A stretch of DNA of 54,661 bases, from positions 1-54,661 of the forward strand of contig JAAWQC010000016.1 in the NCBI GenBank assembly GCA_022800315.1, given 5' to 3'. Under the pieces are notes generated by a model. It saw nothing but the letters and a program-made list of their open reading frames with translations. It was not told the origin of the DNA and ran no database searches. The DNA is from Clostridiales bacterium. GTDB taxonomy: Bacteria > Bacillota > Clostridia > Oscillospirales > Acutalibacteraceae. A program made the translations under genes and the position numbers. Shown piece after piece: positions 9,109-17,447 of the stretch; the stretch's first letter is position 1; each line of letters starts with the position of its first letter.

Positions 9109-10898
9109 CGGCTGCTCCTTTTCCCGCCGTCCTTTGGCTGAGACGGCGCTGTTCTGTTTGATTCCTCCTTGTCCGGACCCTGACCGGCCACCGGCGCCTT
9201 TTTGATCTCCTGCATCAGCCCGGTGATATCCGGCACCGTGCCTTTCGGCAGGCGGCTCAGATACTGGAGGGTGTCGATGACTCCCCGGTCGAACAGATTG
9301 TCCAGCGTCTGAAGGGACTGGCTCTCGCTCCACATGGTGGAAGCACCCACGTCGATCCGTACGCTGATCAGCAGGTCGCGGTACCGTTCCCCGCGAAAAG
9401 GCAGATACCACACCCCGTCGCCGTCTTCCAGCTTGAGGGCACGGTCGCCGTACTTCATCACCCAAAATTCCGCCCATATGCGGGCCACATCCTCACACAG
9501 GCCGTAAAACCGGCTCTGAATCAACTGAAGCGGCAGGGTGGAAGCCTCCCGCGCCGCAATGATAGCCGAGGTGTTGTCCGGCCGCACGTCACCCAGCGCA
9601 ACGCTGTTAGCCCCCGCCTGAGTCAGAGTACCGTTCACCAGCGACGCCGTCATTCCCTCAAACGCGGAGGAGACGGCGGGTGGGTGTATGTACTGTACCG
9701 CCTGATGGGGTTCCCCTCCCCCGAATATACGAATGATCTGACCCGGGTCGTTGGTGATGCGGTCGGGCACCACGTCCCCATCCACCACCATGATGGGCAT
9801 TCCCGTCATCATGGCGGACCAGACTGAGGCGGTCAGCATCCGGTTGACGGCAATTTGATTCGGGATCAGATAGGTGATCTCACTCTCGCCGTAAGCGCAG
9901 CCCTTGCGCCGTTCCCAGGAAAAGGCCGCCAGCGGATACAGTCGGATGCCCAACTCCCATTCCGGCCGGACCACCGCGCCTGTGGAGGTGATGCGTATCG
10001 CCTTCACCGTCCGCACCGAGCCGTCCGGCGCCCGTTCCTTCCACATTCGCGTCAGCACGGTGGTTTTTTCAGACAGGTCCAGCTCTCCGCTCCCACAGGC
10101 GCCGGGCTCACAGGCCGGATCACGGTCGGGTACGATACGCTCCAGCTCGTCCCTGCCCGCTCCCCATCGTGCCGCCTCCCGCCGCAGGTCCCTCACGCTG
10201 CGCCGCTGGGCGATAAGCAGATAGGGCTGTCCCTGTATGTCGTCACTGTTGGGATCGCCGAAATAGACGTTTTCCACATCCAGCACCTCGCAGACGATGT
10301 CCCCCGTGATGGGCTGGCTGCGGGATAGATCAGCATACAGCCCGGTACGGATGCTCTCATCCCACCAGGTGTACAGGATGCCAGTGCCGGAGCAATAGGC
10401 GTTGCGCAGCGCCTCCTCGCGCAGGCGGTCGAATTTCACCCGTTCCGCGGTCACACGGAAGTAATCGGACAGGGCCGACATTACCAGGCTGATTTCCTCG
10501 TCCCCCGGCAGCGTTTCATCCCGCGTCATCTCCGGAGTCCGGCTGCCTGACCGGATGGAATCCCGCCGCCGTTTGGCCTCGCGCTGCACCTCCAGCGTGT
10601 TGGGCACACCATCGGCGGAATAAGCGACAGCCAGCGGACTGCTGCCGATCACCGCCATTTTGTATTCCCCGATGCGCTTGAGCAGGTTATACCGCACCAG
10701 CGGCCGGTCCTCCCCGCAATGGGCGCCGTGCCACTGGTCGCCGGCAAAAAAGCGCTCGTTGATCCGGTTCTGTTCGTACAATCCCCGTTTCCCCAGCCCG
10801 TTTTTGAATTGGACGCCCCTGCGGTATTCCTTCAGTATCCGGGCCGGCTCCCACTCCTTGTTCCGCCCGGCGGGTGCTTTTGGATTCTGCCCGGTCAT
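9105..10898 (-). CDS. Phage portal protein (podovirus type)
   Basis: A 597-residue portal: the dodecameric ring through which DNA is packaged and ejected. The early VRYNLLKRIGEYKMAVIGSS and later YSADGVPNTLEVQREAKRRR are typical of large portals of short-tailed phages, as is the region around LEVQREAKRR. The body includes the EVLDVENVYFGDPNSDDIQG strand set and the helical stretch NRMLTASVWSAMMTGMPIMV. Its start overlaps the preceding gene's stop in ATGA, and its own stop overlaps the scaffold start the same way. Length matches the large portal class rather than the ~400-residue siphovirus type. Confidence 0.8.
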   Translation of the reverse strand: MTGQNPKAPAGRNKEWEPARILKEYRRGVQFKNGLGKRGLYEQNRINERFFAGDQWHGAHCGEDRPLVRYNLLKRIGEYKMAVIGSSPLAVAYSADGVPNTLEVQREAKRRRDSIRSGSRTPEMTRDETLPGDEEISLVMSALSDYFRVTAERVKFDRLREEALRNAYCSGTGILYTWWDESIRTGLYADLSRSQPITGDIVCEVLDVENVYFGDPNSDDIQGQPYLLIAQRRSVRDLRREAARWGAGRDELERIVPDRDPACEPGACGSGELDLSEKTTVLTRMWKERAPDGSVRTVKAIRITSTGAVVRPEWELGIRLYPLAAFSWERRKGCAYGESEITYLIPNQIAVNRMLTASVWSAMMTGMPIMVVDGDVVPDRITNDPGQIIRIFGGGEPHQAVQYIHPPAVSSAFEGMTASLVNGTLTQAGANSVALGDVRPDNTSAIIAAREASTLPLQLIQSRFYGLCEDVARIWAEFWVMKYGDRALKLEDGDGVWYLPFRGERYRDLLISVRIDVGASTMWSESQSLQTLDNLFDRGVIDTLQYLSRLPKGTVPDITGLMQEIKKAPVAGQGPDKEESNRTAPSQPKDGGKRSSR

Positions 10899-11131
10899 GC
10901 GTCCTCTCCTCTCCGTTCATAGTCACCGCGTTTCGGCATAGTGCCGCCGTCATAGTTGAGAAAGTTTGACAGCTCCTGCATACGCTGTTTCCACTCCCGA
11001 TCCGCCTCTGTCCCGGAATTTCGTCTTTCACCGTTTTCCTGTCCGGATTTCCCAGCGGCCCGCCGCCCCAGTCGATATGTCAAAAGCAAAAGAGCGGCTC
11101 CCAGCATGCCGAACAGTAACTCCGCCATCAT
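10895..11131 (-). CDS. Small single-membrane-span phage protein
   Basis: A 78-residue protein with one N-terminal hydrophobic span (AELLFGMLGAALLLLTY, residues ~3-19), then a basic and charged soluble tail. It is wedged between terminase and portal with ATGA overlaps on both sides, so it is surely translated with them. The start at 11131 is 9 nt after AAAGGAGG. Function unknown: a single-span holin-like or assembly-anchor role is possible but there is no lysis partner. The only membrane protein of the cassette. Confidence 0.65.
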   Translation of the reverse strand: MMAELLFGMLGAALLLLTYRLGRRAAGKSGQENGERRNSGTEADREWKQRMQELSNFLNYDGGTMPKRGDYERRGEDA

Positions 11132-12453
11132 ATGATCCAGCCTCCTTTCATATCCTCCGCCGATATCCCCCACCCCGGCCTGCCGTCACCTGCCGGCGGC
11201 CTTTCCTCCGGGCAGGCCGGATAACGGCCGATATCCTCCATGGCGTAACGCATGGCGTCCATCAAATGGTTGTGGTCGTCCTCGGGATAATTACAGGAAC
11301 TCCCGTCCGCCGCCCGCTTCCAGCGATAGGCGGACAGCTCCTCCAGGGTATGTACGCAGCGCGGATGCACAATCATCTCGTATTCCTGAATGCGCGCGAT
11401 GCCGTTCATCACCGAATCCCGCCCCTTCACCGCCGGTATCACACGGCGGATGCCCAGACGGCGCAGATCGTCGTTGGACTTCGGTTCGGCGCTGTCCGCC
11501 CGGATACGTTCCTTTCCATACCCTTTGCGCTGCAGCATCCGAGCAATGTCGCTGTTGAGCATCTTCGTCTCGTAGTGCTCGTCGTATACGTACAGCCTGC
11601 GCGCCGCGGCATCCGCCGCCAGTGCGATGAAGGCGGTAGGATCGTTGGTATATCCGTAATCCAGTCCGAAAACATGTCGCAGCCCTTTTTGCGACCGCAG
11701 TCCGCCGCAGTCGAATTCCGCCGCCCGCCACCGGTCGAAGACCAACCCCTCGCTCACCCCCCATTCCCCCAGCCCCGCCACCGCATACCGGCGGGGCTGC
11801 CGTTGTCGCATCAAATCGAACACCGCCCGGTCCGCCTCGTCCAGGAATTCGTTGCACATATAATTGGTGGTAAGGGCCAGTACCTGTTCCTGTTCGCGTT
11901 CATAGAAACGTCTGCGCAGCCAATGGTTCCGGCTCCAGGGATTAAAGGTGAGGGTGGTCTGCTTGAACAGCGGCGGGGGAACCTCGCCCCGCGGTACCGA
12001 CAAATCCAGCCGGTCAAATTCGGCCTCCGAATTGATTTCAAAGGCTTCCTCCACCCACACCCAACAGAGATATCCGTGGGATACGGTGGTGGAGGCCAGC
12101 TTGTCCGCGTTGTCGAAGCCGCGGAACAGGATTTTCTGCCCGGTGGGGCGGTACCGCAGCTCCAGCGGATGTTCCACCGCCTGCCACAGCCCTTCCACCC
12201 CCAATTGATGAACAGCCCATTTCAGCTGGGCAAAGGTACTGTCCTGATGGGTTCGCCCCACCCTGCGCACCACCAGCAGATTGGCCTCTGGATACTTCAT
12301 CAGATGATAGATGTACCACAGCGCCGCCGTACTGGATTTTTTAGAGCCCTTGCCCCCCTTGACCACCCGGTACCGTTTGCGGCAGCGCCAGAACTCGCCG
12401 TAGCCGCCGCCCACGATATCCGGCAGATACACCGGCGTCCCCTTCACAGCCAC
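11128..12453 (-). CDS. Phage terminase large subunit (PBSX-type)
   Basis: A 441-residue DNA-packaging motor. The ATPase domain has Walker A GGKGSKKSS (about residue 30) and a Walker B segment ending in VEEA (YLCWVWVEEAFE). The C-terminal RNase-H-like nuclease keeps its acidic residues in GLDYGYTNDPTAF, RADSAEPKSNDDL and EDDHNHLMDAMRY. This set matches the PBSX/TIGR01547-type large terminases. The start is a GTG at 12453, 8 nt after GGAGGA. All catalytic motifs appear intact, so packaging could still work. The stop overlaps the next start (ATGA). Confidence 0.9.
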   Translation of the reverse strand: MAVKGTPVYLPDIVGGGYGEFWRCRKRYRVVKGGKGSKKSSTAALWYIYHLMKYPEANLLVVRRVGRTHQDSTFAQLKWAVHQLGVEGLWQAVEHPLELRYRPTGQKILFRGFDNADKLASTTVSHGYLCWVWVEEAFEINSEAEFDRLDLSVPRGEVPPPLFKQTTLTFNPWSRNHWLRRRFYEREQEQVLALTTNYMCNEFLDEADRAVFDLMRQRQPRRYAVAGLGEWGVSEGLVFDRWRAAEFDCGGLRSQKGLRHVFGLDYGYTNDPTAFIALAADAAARRLYVYDEHYETKMLNSDIARMLQRKGYGKERIRADSAEPKSNDDLRRLGIRRVIPAVKGRDSVMNGIARIQEYEMIVHPRCVHTLEELSAYRWKRAADGSSCNYPEDDHNHLMDAMRYAMEDIGRYPACPEERPPAGDGRPGWGISAEDMKGGWII

Positions 12454-12513
12454 GGGTGGATTCCTCCGTTTCTCCTGCCGTTGAACACATCCTCGCTTCG
12501 AAAACGAATCTCC

Positions 12514-12885
12514 TCAATCCAGACGGTCCTCGCCGTAGAAATATACATCCGGCAGCTTTTCCTCCTCTGCTTTTTCGCTGTATCCCGCGTTGCTTTTGAG
12601 ATAGAACATGGTCATGGTCGGGGTGTTGCCCTTGAGCAAACCGAATTCCACCACCGACGCCACCGCCTCCGCACAGGTTTTTCGCAGCAGCGCCTGCACC
12701 TTTTTTCTCTCCTCCCCATCGTTATCCAGACTCCTGTCCATTTCGTCCAGCAGCTCGATACGGCCGACCCCCAGAAAAGCGGCCAGGCGCTCGATAGTCA
12801 TCGGCACTTTTTTCTCCTCCGCAAAGGTCCTGGCCTTCCGTATCGCCGCCTGCACCCGGCGGCTGTCGTCCCATATACAGGCCAT
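12514..12885 (-). CDS. Phage terminase small subunit-like protein
   Basis: A 123-residue protein at the head of the cassette, immediately upstream of the large terminase. It holds a helix-turn-helix-like stretch (TIERLAAFLGVGRIELLDEM), then a long helical part ending in FYLKSNAGYSEK, a C-terminal pattern common in small terminases, which recognise DNA and start packaging. The ATG at 12885 follows AGGAGG with an 8-nt gap and is preferred to an in-frame GTG at 12942. It is the first gene downstream of the promoter at 12945-12973. Confidence 0.7.
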   Translation of the reverse strand: MACIWDDSRRVQAAIRKARTFAEEKKVPMTIERLAAFLGVGRIELLDEMDRSLDNDGEERKKVQALLRKTCAEAVASVVEFGLLKGNTPTMTMFYLKSNAGYSEKAEEEKLPDVYFYGEDRLD

Positions 12886-12944
12886 ATGCCCGCCCTCCTG
12901 TCCAATCCATATATCCCATACCCGCCCTCTCCTTTCACCCACGC

Positions 12945-12973
12945 ATTATAGGAAGCAGTCCATCCTTTAGCAA
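12945..12973 (-). promoter_or_regulatory. Sigma-A-type promoter of the phage cassette
   Basis: On the minus strand TTGCTA, a 17-bp spacer and TATAAT. The -10 box is perfect consensus and lies about 60 nt upstream of the small-terminase start. I see no clear operator palindrome around it, so how the cassette is kept silent, if it is, is not apparent. Confidence 0.65.
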
Positions 12974-13041
12974 CATAAAACGTGTATTCTATCCACCGTT
13001 CTGCAAGTATTACTTTTACCGATACCCTCCTGAAAAGCACA

Positions 13042-13074
13042 AAAAGCACCCGGCCCTGACAGGGCCGGGTGCTT
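13042..13074. terminator. Terminator after rpiB
   Basis: A strong GC-rich stem (GCACCCGGCCCT with AGGGCCGGGTGC) flanked by A and T runs, located just after the rpiB stop at 13089 on the minus strand. It separates rpiB from the phage-like cassette. Confidence 0.85.
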
Positions 13075-13088
13075 TTCATCCGTCGTAT

Positions 13089-13538
13089 TTATTCCATTTT
13101 TTCCCCTTTTTCCAGCGCGGTCAGCAAATCCACCCGCCGCTGATGGCGTCCTCCCTCAAAGGGAGTTTCCAGCCAGGTCTGCGCGATCATGCGGGCCAGC
13201 TCCGGCCCGATCACCCGCGCGCCCAGCGCCAGCACGTTGCTGTCGTTGTGCATACGGGTCAGCTTGGCGGAATACGGTTCGCTGCACAGGGCGCAGCGAA
13301 TGCCGTCCACCTTATTGGCCGCGATGGACATCCCGATACCGGTACCGCAGATGAGAATGCCCTTTTCGCATTCGCCCCGCGCCACCGCGCCGGCTGCACG
13401 GGCCGCAAAAACGGGATAATCGCAGCTGTCGGCGGTATAGGTGCCGTAATCGTGGTACGGCAGCCCCATCTGATCCAGCAGTTCGATGATAACCTTCTTC
13501 ATATCCAGCGCCGAATGGTCGCAGGCAATCGCTATCAT
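13089..13538 (-). CDS. rpiB: Ribose-5-phosphate isomerase B
   Basis: A 149-residue RpiB/LacAB-family sugar-phosphate isomerase that interconverts ribose-5-phosphate and ribulose-5-phosphate in the pentose phosphate pathway. Diagnostic: ACDHSA at the N-terminus (residues 5-10), the catalytic loop ILICGTGIGMSIAANK, and the later HNDSNVLALGARVIG. Length is standard. RpiB and the allose/galactose isomerases are close, so specificity rests on family frequency. It is followed by a terminator and is not part of a visible sugar operon; the dipicolinate genes lie upstream on the same strand. Confidence 0.9.
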   Translation of the reverse strand: MIAIACDHSALDMKKVIIELLDQMGLPYHDYGTYTADSCDYPVFAARAAGAVARGECEKGILICGTGIGMSIAANKVDGIRCALCSEPYSAKLTRMHNDSNVLALGARVIGPELARMIAQTWLETPFEGGRHQRRVDLLTALEKGEKME

Positions 13539-13658
13539 ATTGACATCCTTCCCCTTGTGAAATCTTCTTTAGTATAACATTTCACCCGCTTCTCTGTAAA
13601 GAGCACTGAACCTCTCTTCACAGAAAAGCGGGCGGAAAATGGCCGGATGGGGTGGGGA

Positions 13659-14234
13659 TTACAGAAACAGCGGCTGAATCTGGGTGCCAGCCAGCGCTGC
13701 CGTAATGGTGTCCTCGATACGGCCGAAGTCGGCCACCAGTGAATTGGGCTTGTTGTCCGTGTCGTCCTGTCCCAGCGGGACGAAATAGATGTGCTTGGCA
13801 TTCTTCAGGAAGGCGATGTTCCGCAGCGAAGCGCCCAGCGCGTCGTTGGTGGATACGGCCAGCACTACCGGTCGGCTGCGGCGCAGATGGGATTTGACCG
13901 CCAGTGTCACCGGCGTGTCGCTGATACCATTGGCCAGCCGTCCCAGAGTGGACCCGGTGCAGGGCGCCACTACCAGTACGTCGAACATACCTTTTGGTCC
14001 TACCGGCTCCACTTCGGTCAGGGTGGTTAAGGGTCTCTTTCCCGTAATCTCGACCAGGCGCTGATGGAAATCCTCCGCCTGGCCGAATCGGGTATCGGTG
14101 GCTCCTGCCGCAAAGGACAGAATGGGGGTGATTTCATACCCCGCCTCCACCAATTTTTTAATCTCGTGAATTACCCGTTCGAAGGTACAGAAGGACCCCG
14201 ATAGAGCAAAACCGATGCGCAGCTGAGGCATCAT
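13659..14234 (-). CDS. dpaB: Dipicolinate synthase subunit B (flavoprotein)
   Basis: A 191-residue flavoprotein-fold subunit of dipicolinate synthase (SpoVFB), which works with DpaA in the mother cell to make dipicolinic acid, the spore-core chelator of calcium. Support: RIGFALSGSFCTFERVI at the start, the flavin-type VVAPCTGSTLGRLANGISDTPV, and normal length. Its start overlaps the dpaA stop (ATGATG), with GGAGG just before, so either of two adjacent ATGs (14234 or 14231) may be used. The pair is a reliable marker that the organism forms endospores. Confidence 0.92.
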   Translation of the reverse strand: MMPQLRIGFALSGSFCTFERVIHEIKKLVEAGYEITPILSFAAGATDTRFGQAEDFHQRLVEITGKRPLTTLTEVEPVGPKGMFDVLVVAPCTGSTLGRLANGISDTPVTLAVKSHLRRSRPVVLAVSTNDALGASLRNIAFLKNAKHIYFVPLGQDDTDNKPNSLVADFGRIEDTITAALAGTQIQPLFL

Positions 14235-15100
14235 ATCCCCTCCTTGATCATATTGAGAATGGTGTTCTTGATAAACAGGCCGGAGCTCTTGGGGGCAACC
14301 CGTCCCGGCAGGGACAGGGCCCAGATGGTTTTGATCTGCAGTTCTGCCGCCGCATTAAAATCCACGCCGCCGGGGCGGGAGGCCAGGTCGATCAGCAGGG
14401 TTCCCCTGTCCATTTTGGTCAGCAGCTCCCGGTCGAACAGCATCACCGGCACGGTATTGAAGATCACATCGAAATCTCCGGCATCGGCCATATGTTCCAT
14501 CTCCACCACCGCACAGCCCTGTGTGGTCGCCCACGCGAGATCGGCAAATTTGCGCGCCGCCACCGTCACGTCGGCTCCCAGCGCCACCAGCAGGCGGGCC
14601 AGAGTCCTGCCGATGCGCCCGTAACCCGTGATCAGACAGCGGGCCCCGCTGATGGTGATGGGGGTTTCCTCCATCGCCAGTTGGATCGCTCCCTCAGCTG
14701 TGGGAACACTGTTGTGGATGGCCAGTTCCTCGCGGCTGAAATAATCGTAAATGGTCAGGCCGCGTTTTTCCGCTTCCTTGCGCACCACCTCGGACACCGA
14801 TCCGCCGGCCAGTTTCTGCTCGGGCCCTACGGAGTTGAGCACCTGATCCAGTGTGATACGCACGCGGGAGAAGGGGGCGTTCAGGGTGGACGCGTCGGTG
14901 GTTACCGGCAGGGGCAGGATGACGAAGTCGGCGAGAGACGCCGCCTGCGCCGGATTGGTGCAGCCGGTAACACACGGGGGCAGGTCGGTGCTGTCAAATC
15001 CGGAGGTAATGACTTTATATCCGTCCGCCGCCAGCGCGCCGGCCAGATACGCGGAACGGAGATCCCCTCCGATGACGGCAAAGGTTTCTATGTTACTCAT
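14231..15100 (-). CDS. dpaA: Dipicolinate synthase subunit A
   Basis: A 289-residue NAD(P)-dependent subunit (SpoVFA) of dipicolinate synthase, acting on a lysine-pathway intermediate. The N-terminal DpaA domain starts FAVIGGDLRSAYLAGALAADG and a C-terminal Rossmann domain has CLITGYGRIGRTLARLLVALG (about residues 154-174). Length is normal. It forms a two-gene operon with dpaB. Such operons are normally under sigma-K; I looked for its boxes upstream and could not support them. An 8-bp inverted repeat (CATAGGAT...ATCCTATG) lies just upstream at about 15115-15142; its role is unknown. Confidence 0.92.
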   Translation of the reverse strand: MSNIETFAVIGGDLRSAYLAGALAADGYKVITSGFDSTDLPPCVTGCTNPAQAASLADFVILPLPVTTDASTLNAPFSRVRITLDQVLNSVGPEQKLAGGSVSEVVRKEAEKRGLTIYDYFSREELAIHNSVPTAEGAIQLAMEETPITISGARCLITGYGRIGRTLARLLVALGADVTVAARKFADLAWATTQGCAVVEMEHMADAGDFDVIFNTVPVMLFDRELLTKMDRGTLLIDLASRPGGVDFNAAAELQIKTIWALSLPGRVAPKSSGLFIKNTILNMIKEGI

Positions 15101-15237
15101 ACGTATTAGACCTCCATAGGATCAATCTTGTTCCATCCTATGAATATCCCACAGGGCCCGTGATTGGATTCTTTTTCGGGACAAACCGGAGGAGCCTTTC
15201 CTTTTGGCCCGGTTTTTGTCGAAAAAGGGCCGCGATG

Positions 15238-15271
15238 GAAAAAGCAGGGGACGGCGTAATCCGTTCCCTGC
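15238..15271 (-). terminator. Terminator of the two-component operon
   Basis: On the minus strand an imperfect stem (GCAGGGAACGG with CCGTCCCCTGC, one mismatch) is followed by a T run. It lies just downstream of the sensor kinase stop at 15338. Confidence 0.65.
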
Positions 15272-15337
15272 TCTACTCTATGCCGCGGCAGCCGTCCCCG
15301 CATCCTGTCCACCGCGATAAGTGCCGCCGCGTACGGC

Positions 15338-16564
15338 TCAGACGCCGCGGAATCGTACCGTCATTTTCGTTCCCAGCCCCTCCGCGCTGTCCGCGGAGAG
15401 CAGGGCGCCGTGCTGGTCCGCAATGCTTTTCGCTATCGCCAGGCCCAGTCCGAAGCCGCCTTCACTGCTCCTCGCCTTATCCGAACGGTAAAACCGCTCG
15501 AAAATGTGGGGCAGGTCCCCGACGGGGATAGCCTCCCCTGTATTGTGCACCTCCAGAACGGCCCCACCCGCCTGGCGGTACAGCCGCAGCTTCACCTGTC
15601 CCCTCTCCCCCGCGTATTTGCAGGCGTTGTCGAGCAGGATATGGATCAGCTGCTTCATGCGGGTCGGGTCGCCCTGCACCGTGACCCCCTCTTCGACAGC
15701 GGAGTCCAGCGTCAGCCCCTTTTCGTAGGCCAGCGGCTCAAACTGCAGCAGCACGCTGTATGATAAATCGCTCAGCTCCACATCCGCCGTCACCCGTTTT
15801 TCCTCCACCGCGTCGGAGCGGGCCAGAAACAGCAGATCGTCCACCAGCCGGCGCATGTGCTGGGCCTCCTCGTCGGTATTCTCGATCCATCGCCGCTGTT
15901 CGGCTATGGTGTCTCCCGTGTGGGACAGCAGGATTTTCTGATTGGCCAGTATCACCGTCAGCGGTGTTTTCAGCTCATGGGACGCGTCGGCCACAAACTG
16001 CCGCTGCTGCCGCCACGCCTTCTCCACCGGCCGCAGCGCCCAGCGCGACAAAAACAGGCTGATGAAGAAAAACGCCGCCAGTCCGCCCAGCCCGACCAGG
16101 AGCGAGGTCAGCACCAGCTGCCGCATGGAGGCCGACAGGTATCCCGCGTCGGCAAAGGCGATGCGGGTTCCCTCCGGCGTCGAACGCATCCGATAATACA
16201 GTCCCAGCTCCCGCAGCAGCCCTGTCTCCTGTCCGCTTTCCAGCGCCTGTTCCACCGCTTCCTTCAGCACCTCTCCGGACAGGGAAAAAGCGCCGGAGGG
16301 CGAGGAAACCGGCTCTCCCTCTCCGTTGAGCAGAACGGTATACACGGCGATCAGCTTGTTTTTGGGTTCCTGCCGTCCCGCCTCCATCTGTGGCAGCCCG
16401 GGTTTGTCCTTCTGCTGGTTCACCGCCATTTCCAGCGACCGTTCAATATCCTCTCTGGACGACCGGTAGGCGGTGGCGCACACCACTGCGAATACGCACA
16501 GCAGCACCGCCCCCACCAGCGTCATGTTGATCAGGATAAATTTCCGCCGCAGTTTTTTCAGCAT
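15338..16564 (-). CDS. Sensor histidine kinase
   Basis: A 408-residue membrane sensor kinase. It has one span near residues 8-30, an extracytoplasmic part, a second span around LVGLGGLAAFFFISLFLSRW, the H-box ASHELKTPLTVI, N-box and the G-box GGFGLGLAIAKS. The ATG at 16564 follows GAGGTGAGCGGATC; a longer open frame lacks such a signal. It overlaps the response-regulator stop by 7 nt and is co-transcribed. The signal is unknown. Divergent position next to the polyphosphate polymerase gene suggests that it controls those genes. Confidence 0.92.
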   Translation of the reverse strand: MLKKLRRKFILINMTLVGAVLLCVFAVVCATAYRSSREDIERSLEMAVNQQKDKPGLPQMEAGRQEPKNKLIAVYTVLLNGEGEPVSSPSGAFSLSGEVLKEAVEQALESGQETGLLRELGLYYRMRSTPEGTRIAFADAGYLSASMRQLVLTSLLVGLGGLAAFFFISLFLSRWALRPVEKAWRQQRQFVADASHELKTPLTVILANQKILLSHTGDTIAEQRRWIENTDEEAQHMRRLVDDLLFLARSDAVEEKRVTADVELSDLSYSVLLQFEPLAYEKGLTLDSAVEEGVTVQGDPTRMKQLIHILLDNACKYAGERGQVKLRLYRQAGGAVLEVHNTGEAIPVGDLPHIFERFYRSDKARSSEGGFGLGLAIAKSIADQHGALLSADSAEGLGTKMTVRFRGV

Positions 16565-17238
16565 GATCCGCTCACCTCGAGTCGGTATCCCACCTTTCGC
16601 AACGCCTCGATGCCCACCCGCGAGCCGAGAAAGGCGAACTTTTTGCGCAGGAATGAGACATAGGCCTCCACGTTGTTGTCCTCCGCTCCCGAATCGTATC
16701 CCCATACCTTGACGATGAGAGTCTCCTTACTCACCGCCGTGCGGGGATTCGTCATCAGCAGGCGGCATATTTCAAATTCCTTATAATTGAGATGGACCGA
16801 TTTTCTGGCGCACCGCAGGTCTCCCGTCGACAAATCCAGCGTCAGATCCTCGTATACCGCTTCGTCCGGCGCGATTTCTCCCCGGCGGCGGGTCAGTGCG
16901 CGTACCCGCGCCAGCAGCTCCTCGGGGGCAAAAGGCTTGCACATGTAGTCGTCCGCCCCGCTGTCCAGCCCTGTAACCCTGTCGGGTATCTGGTCCCGGG
17001 CGGTCAGCATCAGGATCGGGGTCGTTATTTTCCGGCGGCGCAGCTCGGCCGCCACCGCGAAACCATCCATCAGCGGCAGCATCACATCCAGTACGATGAC
17101 GTCATATATCCCGCTCGACCCGTTGTCCAGCCCGTCCTGCCCGTCGTATGACAGGTCCGCCATATAACGGTTTTCCCGAAAAATCTGGGCCAGCGCCTCC
17201 GCCAGCCGCTTTTCATCTTCGATCACCAGCACCCGCAT
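16558..17238 (-). CDS. OmpR-family response regulator
   Basis: A 226-residue regulator starting MRVLVIEDEKRLAEALAQIF. The receiver has the phospho-acceptor Asp in YDVIVLDVMLPLMDG and the switch region of the family; the C-terminus is a winged-helix DNA-binding domain ending in ALRKVGYRLE. Start at 17238 follows GGAGGCGGCGAC, and 14 extra codons in the frame upstream are ignored. A TGGACG-17-TATGAT promoter may lie upstream on the minus strand. The four-repeat site at 17360-17399 between this gene and the VTC gene is a good candidate target. Confidence 0.93.
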   Translation of the reverse strand: MRVLVIEDEKRLAEALAQIFRENRYMADLSYDGQDGLDNGSSGIYDVIVLDVMLPLMDGFAVAAELRRRKITTPILMLTARDQIPDRVTGLDSGADDYMCKPFAPEELLARVRALTRRRGEIAPDEAVYEDLTLDLSTGDLRCARKSVHLNYKEFEICRLLMTNPRTAVSKETLIVKVWGYDSGAEDNNVEAYVSFLRKKFAFLGSRVGIEALRKVGYRLEVSGSC

Positions 17239-17359
17239 GTCGCCGCCTCCTGCTTCGCCTTGTTTTTTTGTCCTTATCATACCATCGCCGCTGTTCGCCG
17301 TCCACCGGCATAGCTGCCCACGGCACTTTTACCCTTTTGCTACACCTTATACCGTCAGG

Positions 17360-17415
17360 CTGAAAGAAACCTGAAATCCGGCTTTCAGGCTGATTTCAGC
17401 TTCATCCGGTAAACT
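17360..17415 (+). promoter_or_regulatory. Four-half-site response-regulator operator and -10 box
   Basis: Two CTGAAA copies (17360-17365, 17371-17376) and two TTTCAG copies (17383-17388, 17394-17399), each pair at an 11-bp period and the two pairs facing each other. This is the spacing expected for tandem binding by OmpR-family regulators. A possible -10 box TAAACT (17410-17415) lies 10 bp downstream with no good -35, as in activator-dependent promoters for the VTC gene at 17448. Confidence 0.65.
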
Positions 17416-17447
17416 GTGGTCAAACAACCGAAAGGGAGGACATCCTT

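Noticed and set aside
10966-12951. 661-residue plus-strand frame over the terminase genes
   Set aside because: Long only because of high GC; the opposite strand encodes a terminase with all motifs.
2294-13041. Attachment-site direct repeats flanking the phage-like cassette
   Set aside because: I compared the two edges by eye and saw no convincing shared stretch; a computed repeat search would be decisive.
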